This document shows positions 17,358-25,728 of a stretch of DNA of 64,000 nt, piece by piece. Under the pieces are notes generated by a model. The model was not told the DNA's origin and searched no databases. It saw only the letters and a program-made list of their open reading frames with translations. The position numbers and the translations under genes are program-made. Each line of letters begins with the position of its first letter. The first letter of the stretch is position 1. Origin of the DNA: Ketobacter sp963922875 (lineage in GTDB: Bacteria; Pseudomonadota; Gammaproteobacteria; Pseudomonadales; Ketobacteraceae); the NCBI GenBank assembly GCA_963922875.1, contig CAWUJH010000002.1, positions 434,001-498,000 on the forward strand, in the 5' to 3' direction.

Positions 17358-17373
17358 GATAACGATCGATATC
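17358..17373 (+). promoter_or_regulatory. Putative TetR operator, site 1
   Basis: GATAACGATCGATATC, the most symmetric copy of the shared motif (GATAACGA against the ideal complement TCGTTATC; two mismatches). It lies 80 bp upstream of the secreted propeller gene. Confidence 0.6.
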
Positions 17374-17602
17374 ACAAATATAGTAGGTTAGCTTGGTAAA
17401 GGAAGTCAACGCATAGATAATTAATTATTTATGACTCAGTGAAGCTGTAATGATTTTTCGATAGATTTAAAATAAGAATAAAAAACATATGTTTATGGTA
17501 TATGAAGTAGATTATAAATTGACCCTATAAAGCCGTCCTAGTTGTCAGAAAAAGTTAACATTAGACTGTTTGACAGGAAAAAATAAAATTCGTTATTCTA
17601 TA

Positions 17603-17626
17603 TTGGGATAACGAGTAGTATCCCAA
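17603..17626 (+). promoter_or_regulatory. Putative TetR operator, site 2, with extended arms
   Basis: The core GATAACGAGTAGTATC (17607-17622) is framed by perfect 8-bp arms, TTGGGATA and TATCCCAA, around an 8-bp centre. It lies about 60 bp before the propeller/cytochrome gene, overlapping the likely promoter. Confidence 0.6.
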
Positions 17627-17683
17627 ATTATATTAATGTTATTTAATTATTTAGCTTCTTAGTAAATTGGGTGGGGAAAAGTA

Positions 17684-20257
17684 ATGGATATTGCGACCTA
17701 TATTGGTAAAAAACTCCGCGGAGTTAGTGGTGGGGCGGGTGACAGGTGTATTGGGGTGCTTTTAATGTGTGCATTTTCAACGATGGGTTATGCAAAGGAT
17801 GGAGACAATGTTGATCTTTCGCAAAAACTTAGAGAACCAGCGCATTCAAGTCCGATTGTGTTATCTTCAAATGACAGTCTATTGTGGTCAGTTAATCCCG
17901 ATTCAGATTCAGTTACAATTACTAGAACGGACACAAACCAAGTAGTTGATCAGATTATGGTTGGGGATGAACCTCGCAGTATTGCCGTTACCCCAAGTGG
18001 GCGTTATGCGTTTGTCGCTAACGCTGCGTCAAATTCCGTAACTGTTATAGAGATTTCTTATCAAAATCCAGAAAAATTCAGTGCTGAGTTGGATCTTTCT
18101 GCTTTCGCGAAGGGGGAAATCGTTACGGGTTCTGAACCAAGGAGTATCGTTGTTACACCAGACGGTAAAATGGTGTTGGTAGCAAATAGTAGTCAAGACA
18201 CAATTACAATTATTGATGCGTCTTCACATCAGATCATTGATAGTTTTGATTTGCGGAGGAGTCGTTGCAACGTTGGCGACATGGATAGACACTTTCAACC
18301 TGGCGCATTAGCTGTCACCGCAGATAGTAAAACGCTGTTTGTAACTCGCTTCCTCTCGTTTACCTCAGCAGGTGGTGTGCAGAGGGATGATTTTGGTAAG
18401 GAAGCCGTAGTTTGTAAATTGAAGCTTGATAGTGAACGTTCTACGGGAAAACCAATTTTCGCTCCTAAACCTATAATTATGCATACACAGGAAACGGGCT
18501 TTTTGGATGTCAATGGTGATCCATCCTACGCTTTTCCAAATCAACTACAAAGCATTGTGATAAGAGGGGATAAAGCCTATTTGCCGAACATTGGCGCTTC
18601 GCCGACGGGCCCTCAAAACTTTTTCAACAACACCCAGGCATATGTCAATGTTATCGGGGGTGTAGGATCCTATGAATCTAGCCTAGGAGCATTGAATCTA
18701 CATTTGGGTGGGCGAGATCCAGAGTTAGGTAAACAGGAGCTCTATTTCGCTAATCCTTGGGCCATAGCATTTACAACTTCGAAAGGTGAAGGAAGCGCTT
18801 ATGTAGTTTCGGCAGGCAGTGACCTCCTGGTTAAGTTGAAGGTTTATGGCGATGGCTCAATAGGCTTTACTGAAGACGAAGACACCACAGGCTATATCGA
18901 CCTTAATGACCCAGATAATAGTGCGACCAGAGGTTGGAAAGCCGGTAAAAACCCCTTAGGGATCGCGATAAATAGAAAGGGTGACAAAGCCTACACGCTC
19001 AACTTTCTGTCTCGAAACGTATCGGTGGTGGATTTACACCAAGATCAGGTCATTGATGTTATTCAAGTTGACGATTTGCCTGAACCTGGCACTTTGGACG
19101 AGCGTCTCTTGGTAGGTGCTGAGATGTTCTTTTCTTCCCGTGGAAATTTTGTCATGCCCCCTGGTGGAATGGGAGCGAATCGTGATCGACTCTCAGAAAA
19201 AGGCCGCCAAAACTGCGCGAGCTGTCATTCTAGTGGGCTAACTGACGGAGTAGTGTGGCAGTTTGCCACAGGTCCAAGAAAAACCCTTTCAGTTAATGGA
19301 ACGTTTAACCCGCAGGACGTTACCGATCAGCGGATTATTAATGCATCAGCTATTTTTGATGAGGTGGAGGATGCTGATTTTAATACTCGATTTGTTTCGA
19401 GTGCAGGCTTGTTAGAGTTTCCAAGTCCATGTATCGAGTCGCCTCCAATCATTGGTATCACTGAAAGCCGAATTGACCCAGATCACGGCCTGGTGCTTGG
19501 AGAATGGGACAGCTTTGAGTTTGCGCCATGTATAATGAATCCGTTTGATAAGCCAAATGCTAACCGTCCTCAGCCGCAGGTTCAGCTGCCGGGTAGTACA
19601 GTATTAGTTAATGCTCACGATGCGCTTGTCGACTGGCAAAGATATTCAGTTCGTACGCCAAATAGACCGATGACCGAAAATGAATTGGCAGCGGCCGGAC
19701 TAATCCCGGTAGGTGGGTTGAACGACAGTGCGGTCCAAAAAGGGGAGAGGCTATTTAAGCAGAGTGGGTGCGATACCTGCCATAACGGAGGTAAGTGGAG
19801 TCGCAGCCAGAAGGATTTTGTGTCACCTCCGGCGCCTACAGAAATTGCTAGTGAGTTTGGTGTCCCTAACGTTAACCAATCACCCTATTTATACCGATTT
19901 TTATTTGATATAGGTTCATTCGGCTTAAATGTGCCAGCTTCACAGAATCAATTGCCAGGTTATCCCGCTATTGGAGGCGCTGAGCAGGATTCTAACGGGT
20001 TAGGTGCATTAGGTTTTGACTATAACGGTGATGGTAAAGGATCTGGTTACAACGTCTCCTCCATATTAGGTGCGTTTAGTGTACCCCCTTATTATCACAA
20101 CGGTGCCTGTGAAACCTTAATGTGTGTTCTGGCCGATGAGAAGCACCGGCAAGCAGGTCTGGAAGAAGGCGAGAGTGATGTACTATCAAATCGCGCGAAT
20201 CGACGTCGTTTGGTGGAGTATCTTGAATCAATTGATGAACAGACAGTCGTTTTCTAA
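17684..20257 (+). CDS. Secreted beta-propeller fused to di-heme cytochrome c domain (MauG/CcpA-like)
   Basis: The 857-residue protein has a signal sequence near residues 20-37 (ending MGYAKDG). A YncE-like propeller (about 45-470) follows, with repeats such as VTPSGRYAFVANAASNSVTVIE and VTPDGKMVLVANSSQDTITIID. The cytochrome region has two CxxCH haem sites, C511-H515 (CASCH) and C696-H700 (CDTCH). The end, with SILGAFSVPPYYHNG, matches the segment near the high-potential haem of di-heme peroxidases and MauG. The protein is predicted to be periplasmic and to handle electrons or oxidise an exported substrate. The fused propeller may dock a partner or substrate. It is the first gene of the rightward cluster and is followed by a strong terminator. 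Confidence 0.85.
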   Translation: MDIATYIGKKLRGVSGGAGDRCIGVLLMCAFSTMGYAKDGDNVDLSQKLREPAHSSPIVLSSNDSLLWSVNPDSDSVTITRTDTNQVVDQIMVGDEPRSIAVTPSGRYAFVANAASNSVTVIEISYQNPEKFSAELDLSAFAKGEIVTGSEPRSIVVTPDGKMVLVANSSQDTITIIDASSHQIIDSFDLRRSRCNVGDMDRHFQPGALAVTADSKTLFVTRFLSFTSAGGVQRDDFGKEAVVCKLKLDSERSTGKPIFAPKPIIMHTQETGFLDVNGDPSYAFPNQLQSIVIRGDKAYLPNIGASPTGPQNFFNNTQAYVNVIGGVGSYESSLGALNLHLGGRDPELGKQELYFANPWAIAFTTSKGEGSAYVVSAGSDLLVKLKVYGDGSIGFTEDEDTTGYIDLNDPDNSATRGWKAGKNPLGIAINRKGDKAYTLNFLSRNVSVVDLHQDQVIDVIQVDDLPEPGTLDERLLVGAEMFFSSRGNFVMPPGGMGANRDRLSEKGRQNCASCHSSGLTDGVVWQFATGPRKTLSVNGTFNPQDVTDQRIINASAIFDEVEDADFNTRFVSSAGLLEFPSPCIESPPIIGITESRIDPDHGLVLGEWDSFEFAPCIMNPFDKPNANRPQPQVQLPGSTVLVNAHDALVDWQRYSVRTPNRPMTENELAAAGLIPVGGLNDSAVQKGERLFKQSGCDTCHNGGKWSRSQKDFVSPPAPTEIASEFGVPNVNQSPYLYRFLFDIGSFGLNVPASQNQLPGYPAIGGAEQDSNGLGALGFDYNGDGKGSGYNVSSILGAFSVPPYYHNGACETLMCVLADEKHRQAGLEEGESDVLSNRANRRRLVEYLESIDEQTVVF

Positions 20258-20263
20258 CTAATC

Positions 20264-20302
20264 GTTGCATCTGTATTCAGAAATACAGATGCAACTTTAT
20301 TC
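20264..20302 (+). terminator. Rho-independent terminator after the propeller/cytochrome gene
   Basis: A perfect 14-bp stem (GTTGCATCTGTATT and its complement, 20264-20277 and 20282-20295) with a 4-nt loop is followed by TTTATTC. It ends 30 bp before the GlcG-like gene, so that gene needs readthrough or its own promoter. Confidence 0.85.
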
Positions 20303-20331
20303 ATGCTTATACTCAGTACCAGGAAATTATT

Positions 20332-20817
20332 ATGAAAACTAAATTTCTCATTGCCTTCTTTGGATCACTGCTAACGTTTAATACATGTTTGGCAGCCGAC
20401 TTAATGTTATCTACCGCTTTAAAAGCCGCTACTTCAGCGGTGTCAAGTTGTGAGAAGAAGGGTTATCACGTTACCGCCGCGGTGGTGGATATTCACGGTG
20501 AAACCAAGGTCTTACTGAAAGGGGATGAAAGTACTGTTCATACCAAAGATACGGCGTTTAGGAAAGCTTATACCTTGGTGACACTGGGTCCAATATTTGG
20601 ACTTAATAAAAGTTCAGAGGCTCAGGCACTAATGAGCGGTAAGCCTAGTGAAGCTGCATTTCTAACAATTCCTAATATTGCTCCAATGCCAGGAGCAGTA
20701 GCTATAAAAATCAACGATAAAATAGTTGGAGCGTTAGGCGTTGGAGGTGCTCCGGGTGGCGATAAAGACGAAGCCTGTGCTATAGAGGGCGTCCAAAGTA
20801 TAAAGAGCGATTTATAG
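20332..20817 (+). CDS. Secreted GlcG/HbpS-family (DUF336) protein
   Basis: The 161-residue protein has a clear signal peptide (MKTKFLIAFFGSLLTFNTCLA, cleavage near residue 21) followed by a single GlcG/HbpS fold. The family signatures are visible: AAVVDIHGETKVLLKGD, KAYTLVTLG, PMPGAVAIKINDKIVGALGVGGAPGGDKDEACA. Family members bind haem or small organic acids, or assist degradation pathways; many have no proven activity. It is the first of four closely spaced genes (GlcG-like, acyl-CoA ligase, MFS, aldolase) that look like one operon. Confidence 0.9.
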   Translation: MKTKFLIAFFGSLLTFNTCLAADLMLSTALKAATSAVSSCEKKGYHVTAAVVDIHGETKVLLKGDESTVHTKDTAFRKAYTLVTLGPIFGLNKSSEAQALMSGKPSEAAFLTIPNIAPMPGAVAIKINDKIVGALGVGGAPGGDKDEACAIEGVQSIKSDL

Positions 20818-20833
20818 TTATAAGGAAATGGAA

Positions 20834-22495
20834 ATGTTGAATTTGCATTGTAATACTTTTTTGACGCCAACATCGTTTCTTGAGCGAAGTGGTTGTGTTT
20901 ACCCGAATAAAATCGCCTTAGAATGTGACGGCTTTTCTATTTCGTATTCTGAGCTGTTAACACGATGTCGGCGTTTAGCAGCGGTTTTGCGGGATCTAGG
21001 TGTTAATTATGGCGACCGGATCGGAGTACTGTCCCATAACTCGCACCACATGATAGAGGCACATTTTTCTATTCCCGGGGCAGGTGGTGTAATCGTTAGT
21101 TTAAATCCTTGGCTGTCAGACGAGGTCTTGTTGCGGCAAATCGAATTCTGTGGCTGTCACGTATTGCTAACTCAAGAATCTCTACTTAATCGCTTTAAAA
21201 CCTTATTTAATCACTTAGAGTCCACCGGTAAATATAGTGTTGTTGTAATGGATGCAGCAAAGAGTTCTGGTTTGGATTGTGTCATTAACTTTGAGTACAT
21301 CCAAGACCATTATGAAGGTGATAACCCACTCGATGAATATTTGCTGAGTGAACAAGACCCAATTGCACTTAATTTTACCTCAGGAACCACTGGTGAACCG
21401 AAAGGTGTTCTATACAGCCATCGTGCTGCCTACCTACATGCGATAGGCCAGGTCCTGATGTTAGAGCTGACAGCTAAGAGTCACTACTATTGGTCTTTGC
21501 CGATGTTTCATGTTAATGGCTGGGGTCACATGTGGGCAACAATCGCTGTGGGGTGTGTTCAACATATTGCCTCTAATGCTAATGGATTAGAACTGAATCA
21601 TTTGGAAACGCGAATAAAAAAATTTCCCATTAGTCACTTGGCAGGCGCACCTAGGCTTATAAAATCTCTGAATTGCCTAAAGCTGCCAATCTCACAATTA
21701 AGTGGGCTTACAGTATTAACTGGCGGAGCTGCGCCGAGCCCAGAGCTTGTATTGAATATGATGAATAAATCAATTCGATTGATTCATCAATATGGTTTAA
21801 ATGAAACCTGTGGACCTTTTGTTGTCTGCGAACCACAGGATGATTGGCATTTGCTCTCACAGAAGCAGCAGGTGGAGAAGCAGTTGCGTCAAGGGGTAGC
21901 GGCGATTCACTCTGCAGGAGGGGTTAGAGTTGTAGATGTTGATCAGAATGATGTTCCACGGGATGGTAAAACGCTAGGTGAAGTATTGATGCGAGGCAAT
22001 ACCGTTGCAATTGGATACTACAATAACCCGAAAGCAACGGAAGATTCATTTCAAGACGGTTGGTTTCATAGTGGCGACTTGGCCGTTGTATTTCCCGATG
22101 GCTATATTGAAATTAAGGATCGTAAAAAAGATCTTGTTTTTGTCAATACCGATTACGGCTGGGAAAACGTCTCCTCAATTGAAATAGAACATATCATCAG
22201 TGAGTTTCCCCATGTGTTGGATGTATCTGTTATCAGTATTCCGTTAGGGGAAGAAGACTCAGTGTTAGTGGCCTGTCTAGAGGTAATCTTTAATGATTCG
22301 TTTGATTTTGGGGCATTAAGAGAATTTTGTTTGGCAAAACTACCCGAATATAAGGTTCCGGAATTTTTCTTAACTACCGAGCTTCCAAAAACTGCTACGG
22401 GTAAAGTTAAGAAGCATGAGTTAACAGATTGGGTTCGGACAAAGCTAAAGGTTGAACCGCAGAGTTCAGGAACGGTTGAACGAGCGTTGATTTGA
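20834..22495 (+). CDS. Acyl-CoA synthetase/AMP-dependent ligase
   Basis: This enzyme of about 553 residues activates a carboxylic acid as acyl-AMP and then the CoA thioester. Signatures: P-loop FTSGTTGEPKGV, YGLNETCGP (A5-type motif), GWFHSGDLAVVFPDGYIEIKDRKKD and the C-terminal catalytic lysine in PKTATGKVKKHEL. Overall it resembles fatty-acyl/aryl ligases of the medium-chain group, and substrate specificity cannot be read. I chose the ATG at 20834 because AAGGA sits 8 bp before it; the ATG at 20828 is too close to that site. It probably supplies a CoA-activated intermediate to the cluster. Confidence 0.93.
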   Translation: MLNLHCNTFLTPTSFLERSGCVYPNKIALECDGFSISYSELLTRCRRLAAVLRDLGVNYGDRIGVLSHNSHHMIEAHFSIPGAGGVIVSLNPWLSDEVLLRQIEFCGCHVLLTQESLLNRFKTLFNHLESTGKYSVVVMDAAKSSGLDCVINFEYIQDHYEGDNPLDEYLLSEQDPIALNFTSGTTGEPKGVLYSHRAAYLHAIGQVLMLELTAKSHYYWSLPMFHVNGWGHMWATIAVGCVQHIASNANGLELNHLETRIKKFPISHLAGAPRLIKSLNCLKLPISQLSGLTVLTGGAAPSPELVLNMMNKSIRLIHQYGLNETCGPFVVCEPQDDWHLLSQKQQVEKQLRQGVAAIHSAGGVRVVDVDQNDVPRDGKTLGEVLMRGNTVAIGYYNNPKATEDSFQDGWFHSGDLAVVFPDGYIEIKDRKKDLVFVNTDYGWENVSSIEIEHIISEFPHVLDVSVISIPLGEEDSVLVACLEVIFNDSFDFGALREFCLAKLPEYKVPEFFLTTELPKTATGKVKKHELTDWVRTKLKVEPQSSGTVERALI

Positions 22496-22510
22496 TTAGG
22501 GTAATCTATT

Positions 22511-23671
22511 GTGACAAAGCAGATGGAAGTAATTGTGGTAAGTTTAGCGCTGCTATCGGTCATGTTAGGTGTTAACTTACAGGTGCCAATGTATGATGCC
22601 TATTCTGCGGAATGGGGTGGACAAGAGGGCTTGTCAGCTCTTTTGTTTGCTACCTATGTATTCGGGCTTATTCCAGTATTAATTGCTTTTGGTGGTATAT
22701 CCGATCGAATTGGGAGTAAGAAAACCCTAATGTTGGCCCTAGTCAGTGGCTTTTGTGCAAATAGTCTCATGTTGTTTGAACCATCGATAATCACTGTATT
22801 TTTTGTCCGCATTCTGCAAGGTGCATCAGTCGCTTTGGTATTGGGAGCTAGTGCGATCTTCTTCCTTAGTCGACTGAATGATGCGGCGTTAGCTGCGAAT
22901 TTGCATGGCATTCTAGTTACTCTGGGGTTGGGTAGTGGGGCGCTGTTAACCTCGGCTTCATTGGTTCTTCTGGAGTCGGTTACACCTGTATCTTACTGGG
23001 TCATTACATTTGCCGGGGTTCTATGTTTTGCGTTGATGTTGCGTATTAGTGACACTGCTGTACGAAATAATATTTCTTTTTTGCGATTGCCAATTATAAA
23101 CCGGGATACATGGCTCTACTGCTTATTTATTTTTGCGGGTTGGTCTTTAACCGGAGTTATGATTGCTGTAGTACCAGGAGTGATTAGTACAAACGCAACG
23201 ACTGGTATGACTGGATGGGTAGTTTTTTTGGCGGTGGCTACAGGCACCTTAGTTCAGCCGTTATCGCGTAAGAGGTCTTTGTATTGGGGATTGGCAGCTG
23301 GTTGTGTTATTGGTGCGTTTTCCGTTGGGTTGTTGGTGGTCAGTATCGCTTCAGGAAGTAGTACTATGACCTTACTGGCAGCTGCTTTTGCTGGCGTGAG
23401 TTCCCTTGGCTTTATTTATATTGGGGGCTTAAAGGCAGTGATTGAACAACCTGAATTGATCAGAGCTCGTTCGATCGCAGGGTATTTTGTTTGTGGATAT
23501 ATAGGATTGGGTCTTCCATGTACTGTTGTTGGTTATGGGATTCAGTACTTTGGCATACTCACTGCTTTGAGTAGCTACGGTATCTTTTTGATTTCATTAT
23601 TGCTCATTGGTTTGTTTCTTCTTACAGAAAGAAGACACCGAAAAAAAATTGAATTAGTAGAGTGGTATTAA
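22511..23671 (+). CDS. MFS transporter
   Basis: The 386-residue protein has about 12 membrane helices and the MFS motif between helices 2 and 3 (FGGISDRIGSKKTLML, around residues 57-72). It starts with GTG 15 bp after the ligase stop and ends 1 bp before the aldolase start, so the three genes are expressed together. MFS carriers move small solutes or export products by proton exchange. In this setting it could import the pathway substrate or export its product. Confidence 0.93.
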   Translation: MTKQMEVIVVSLALLSVMLGVNLQVPMYDAYSAEWGGQEGLSALLFATYVFGLIPVLIAFGGISDRIGSKKTLMLALVSGFCANSLMLFEPSIITVFFVRILQGASVALVLGASAIFFLSRLNDAALAANLHGILVTLGLGSGALLTSASLVLLESVTPVSYWVITFAGVLCFALMLRISDTAVRNNISFLRLPIINRDTWLYCLFIFAGWSLTGVMIAVVPGVISTNATTGMTGWVVFLAVATGTLVQPLSRKRSLYWGLAAGCVIGAFSVGLLVVSIASGSSTMTLLAAAFAGVSSLGFIYIGGLKAVIEQPELIRARSIAGYFVCGYIGLGLPCTVVGYGIQYFGILTALSSYGIFLISLLLIGLFLLTERRHRKKIELVEWY

Positions 23672-23672
23672 C

Positions 23673-24452
23673 ATGAAAAGTACGTTTACTGAAAGCAAAG
23701 AATCTCTTAAGCAAAAAGCATTAAACCAAATGGATAGGCTGCTCACTACTAACAATTGGAACTGTTACGAGAAGGTAGCGCTTACATGTCAAGTTCTGGC
23801 GGATCTTGGGCATTGCTCAGGTTTATCTGGCCAGATAACAACGAAATTAGATAGTGAAATATTTATAACCCAACGCCTAGGTTTAGGGTTTGATGAAATA
23901 ACGAGTGCAAACTTATTAAAGGTCGATAGAGATCTTAATGTGCTGGATGGTGTTGGGATGCCTAACCCTGCAAATCGCTTTCATAGCTGGATTTATGAAT
24001 CAAGACAAGATATAAGTTGCGTGATTCACACTCACCCGCCTCATACCTCAGCATTGAGTATGTTGGAGCAACCGCTGACTGTGTCGCATATGGATACTTG
24101 TCTTATTTATGACGATGTGGCATTTCATTTTGATTGGCCCGGCATTCCTGTTGGTAACAATGAAGGTAAAATGATCGCAAAAGCAATCGGAAATAAAAGC
24201 GCATTACTGCTTGGCCATCATGGTTTGGTAGTAGTGGCAGATTCTATTGAAAAGGCTCTTGTAATTACTATCCAAGTTGAAAAAGCTGCTCAGCTTCAAT
24301 TGCTTGCTATGGCCGCTGGTAGCATTAAATCCATTAATTCCGCTTTGGCGCTTGAAGCCAGGGAATGGCTTTCACGTCCCAAACGGATTGCGGCAACATT
24401 CGATTATTACGCAAGAAAACAGCTCAAAAATAATAATAGTTCCATTTGTTAG
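23673..24452 (+). CDS. Class II aldolase/adducin family protein
   Basis: The 259-residue protein shows the zinc-aldolase pattern: GHCSGLSGQITTKLD near the N-terminus, HTHPPHTSAL with two zinc-binding histidines, and GHHGLVVVADSIEKA with the third. Members cleave or epimerise sugar phosphates, while others act as decarboxylases or non-enzymatic adducin-like proteins. This group, with FHSWIYESRQDISCVIHTHPP, resembles the aldolases found in secondary and aromatic metabolism clusters. It is the last gene of the ligase operon. Confidence 0.9.
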   Translation: MKSTFTESKESLKQKALNQMDRLLTTNNWNCYEKVALTCQVLADLGHCSGLSGQITTKLDSEIFITQRLGLGFDEITSANLLKVDRDLNVLDGVGMPNPANRFHSWIYESRQDISCVIHTHPPHTSALSMLEQPLTVSHMDTCLIYDDVAFHFDWPGIPVGNNEGKMIAKAIGNKSALLLGHHGLVVVADSIEKALVITIQVEKAAQLQLLAMAAGSIKSINSALALEAREWLSRPKRIAATFDYYARKQLKNNNSSIC

Positions 24453-24543
24453 ATAATTAGTCTCTTTCACATCTATTACTTTAGATTATTAGTATTTTAA
24501 ATAGCATTTTCTTCAAATCGTCACCTTAATCATTTTATTATAA

Positions 24544-24573
24544 CCTCATAGATCTCGAACGATATCTATGAGG
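24544..24573 (+). promoter_or_regulatory. Putative TetR operator, site 3, within a 30-bp palindrome
   Basis: The core GATCTCGAACGATATC (24551-24566) sits inside perfect outer arms CCTCATAGAT and ATCTATGAGG (24544-24553 and 24564-24573). It lies 58 bp before the diiron oxidase gene. The palindrome is not followed by a T-run, so an operator is more likely than a terminator. Confidence 0.55.
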
Positions 24574-24630
24574 TGCTATGGCAGGTTTTTATGCACCATT
24601 AAATAATAAATCACGTAAAGGAGAGAACAA

Positions 24631-25653
24631 ATGCTGAATGTACATGGATACGAAATTCTAAATTTGCAAGGAAAATCAAGACTCATGAAAGTGCTAGAGC
24701 ACATCGGTAGTATAGAAGATGTTGTTCGTGAAGCATGTTTAAATCGAGGTAGTCAAATCTGGGGAGACTTGCAGACATCTTTGTTCCGCATGAATCTAAA
24801 ACTAATGAAAGAGGGATTTAGCCTAGGATCCAGTAGAGCTGAGTTAGAGTGGAAAATAAGAGGGATTGTTGAAGAAATAGAAACACGTCAACTCCAGTTA
24901 GCTGAGATTCCTGATAACTTTAGAGATGCTGAAGAATTCATTCATTGGCTTAAAGAAAAAATATACATGCACCGGGTGAATCATCATGATCTTTTTGATT
25001 ACTTTGATAACGATGATTTAAACGATGAAGAGATCAGGTATTTCTTGTCAAATTATCGAGTCAATATGCAAAGATTTCACCTCCATGTTGCGGCGTATAG
25101 TCTTTTCGTTCCATTTAGAATGCGCGAGGAACTCTATGAGAATCTGCATGATGAATTTGGTCAAGGTAATTTTGAACAAGCTCATCCAAACCTGTTTGAG
25201 CCATTAATGGATCATTTTGGGGGAGTGAAGCCCGATGATTGGAATGCTGAAACCTATCATCTACTAAACACCAAAATTAATCTTTGCTGGTTTTCCAACG
25301 GCCTACACTATGGAATGGGTGGGATGGGCGCTCTCGAGCTCAGTATTCCTGCGCAACAGCGTAAGGTTCTGGCTAACTTAAGAAGAAGAGGTTTAAGTGA
25401 AAAATTGGTTGAATTTTTCGTTGTACATTGTGAATTGGATGAAGACCATGGGGACGGTTGGTTTGCTGCAGGATTGCCCTATATAGATACCAAAGCTGAT
25501 ATGGAAAAAGTTTATGTAGGCGCAATGCGAATGCTGGAGGCGAGAGCGGGAGTATATGATGGTGTGCTCTCAGGAATATTAAATCGACGCTTGATAAACG
25601 AGTACAAATTGCTTGGTGATGAGCAGAAAAGGGAACTGCTTTCAGCAGTATAG
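24631..25653 (+). CDS. Haem-oxygenase-like diiron oxidase (HDO superfamily)
   Basis: The 340-residue helical protein carries the metal-ligand pattern of the HDO family, which includes SznF, BesC and UndA: ENLHDEFGQGNFEQAHPNLF gives E175 and H185, GALEL gives E236, and VVHCELDEDH gives H266, D270 and H273. The spacings (10, 30, 4 and 3 residues between successive ligands) match, as I remember them, E215/H225, E281 and H311/D315/H318 of SznF. The first N-terminal Glu ligand is not obvious; H150 or H152 is nearby. HDOs use O2 for N-oxygenation, C-C cleavage or decarboxylation. A strong ribosome site (AAAGGAGAG) precedes the ATG. The gene begins a block with the TauE, halogenase-like and reductase genes. 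Confidence 0.82.
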   Translation: MLNVHGYEILNLQGKSRLMKVLEHIGSIEDVVREACLNRGSQIWGDLQTSLFRMNLKLMKEGFSLGSSRAELEWKIRGIVEEIETRQLQLAEIPDNFRDAEEFIHWLKEKIYMHRVNHHDLFDYFDNDDLNDEEIRYFLSNYRVNMQRFHLHVAAYSLFVPFRMREELYENLHDEFGQGNFEQAHPNLFEPLMDHFGGVKPDDWNAETYHLLNTKINLCWFSNGLHYGMGGMGALELSIPAQQRKVLANLRRRGLSEKLVEFFVVHCELDEDHGDGWFAAGLPYIDTKADMEKVYVGAMRMLEARAGVYDGVLSGILNRRLINEYKLLGDEQKRELLSAV

Positions 25654-25728
25654 AGGCTCTAATTAAAGATAATTGGGGAGTGCGAATGTTTAAAAAGACT
25701 TCGTGCTCTCCATTAACTGGAGTATTTA

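Larger units (their letters stand above)
17279..17683. promoter_or_regulatory. AT-rich divergent promoter region with two operator-like palindromes
   Basis: This 405-bp non-coding stretch separates the minus-strand propeller gene from the plus-strand propeller/cytochrome gene. It holds operator-like sites at 17358-17373 and 17607-17622, each 60-80 bp before one of the two start codons. No RNA gene was seen. Confidence 0.7.

Noticed and set aside
24544..24573. The 30-bp palindrome as a terminator of the aldolase operon
   Set aside because: No T-run follows and the core matches the operator motif found at other cluster promoters.
25006..25013. GATAACGA inside the HDO gene, also at 27299 and, reversed, at 48151
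   Set aside because: They lie within coding sequence and their second half or spacing does not match. They are treated as chance occurrences and a caution for the motif.
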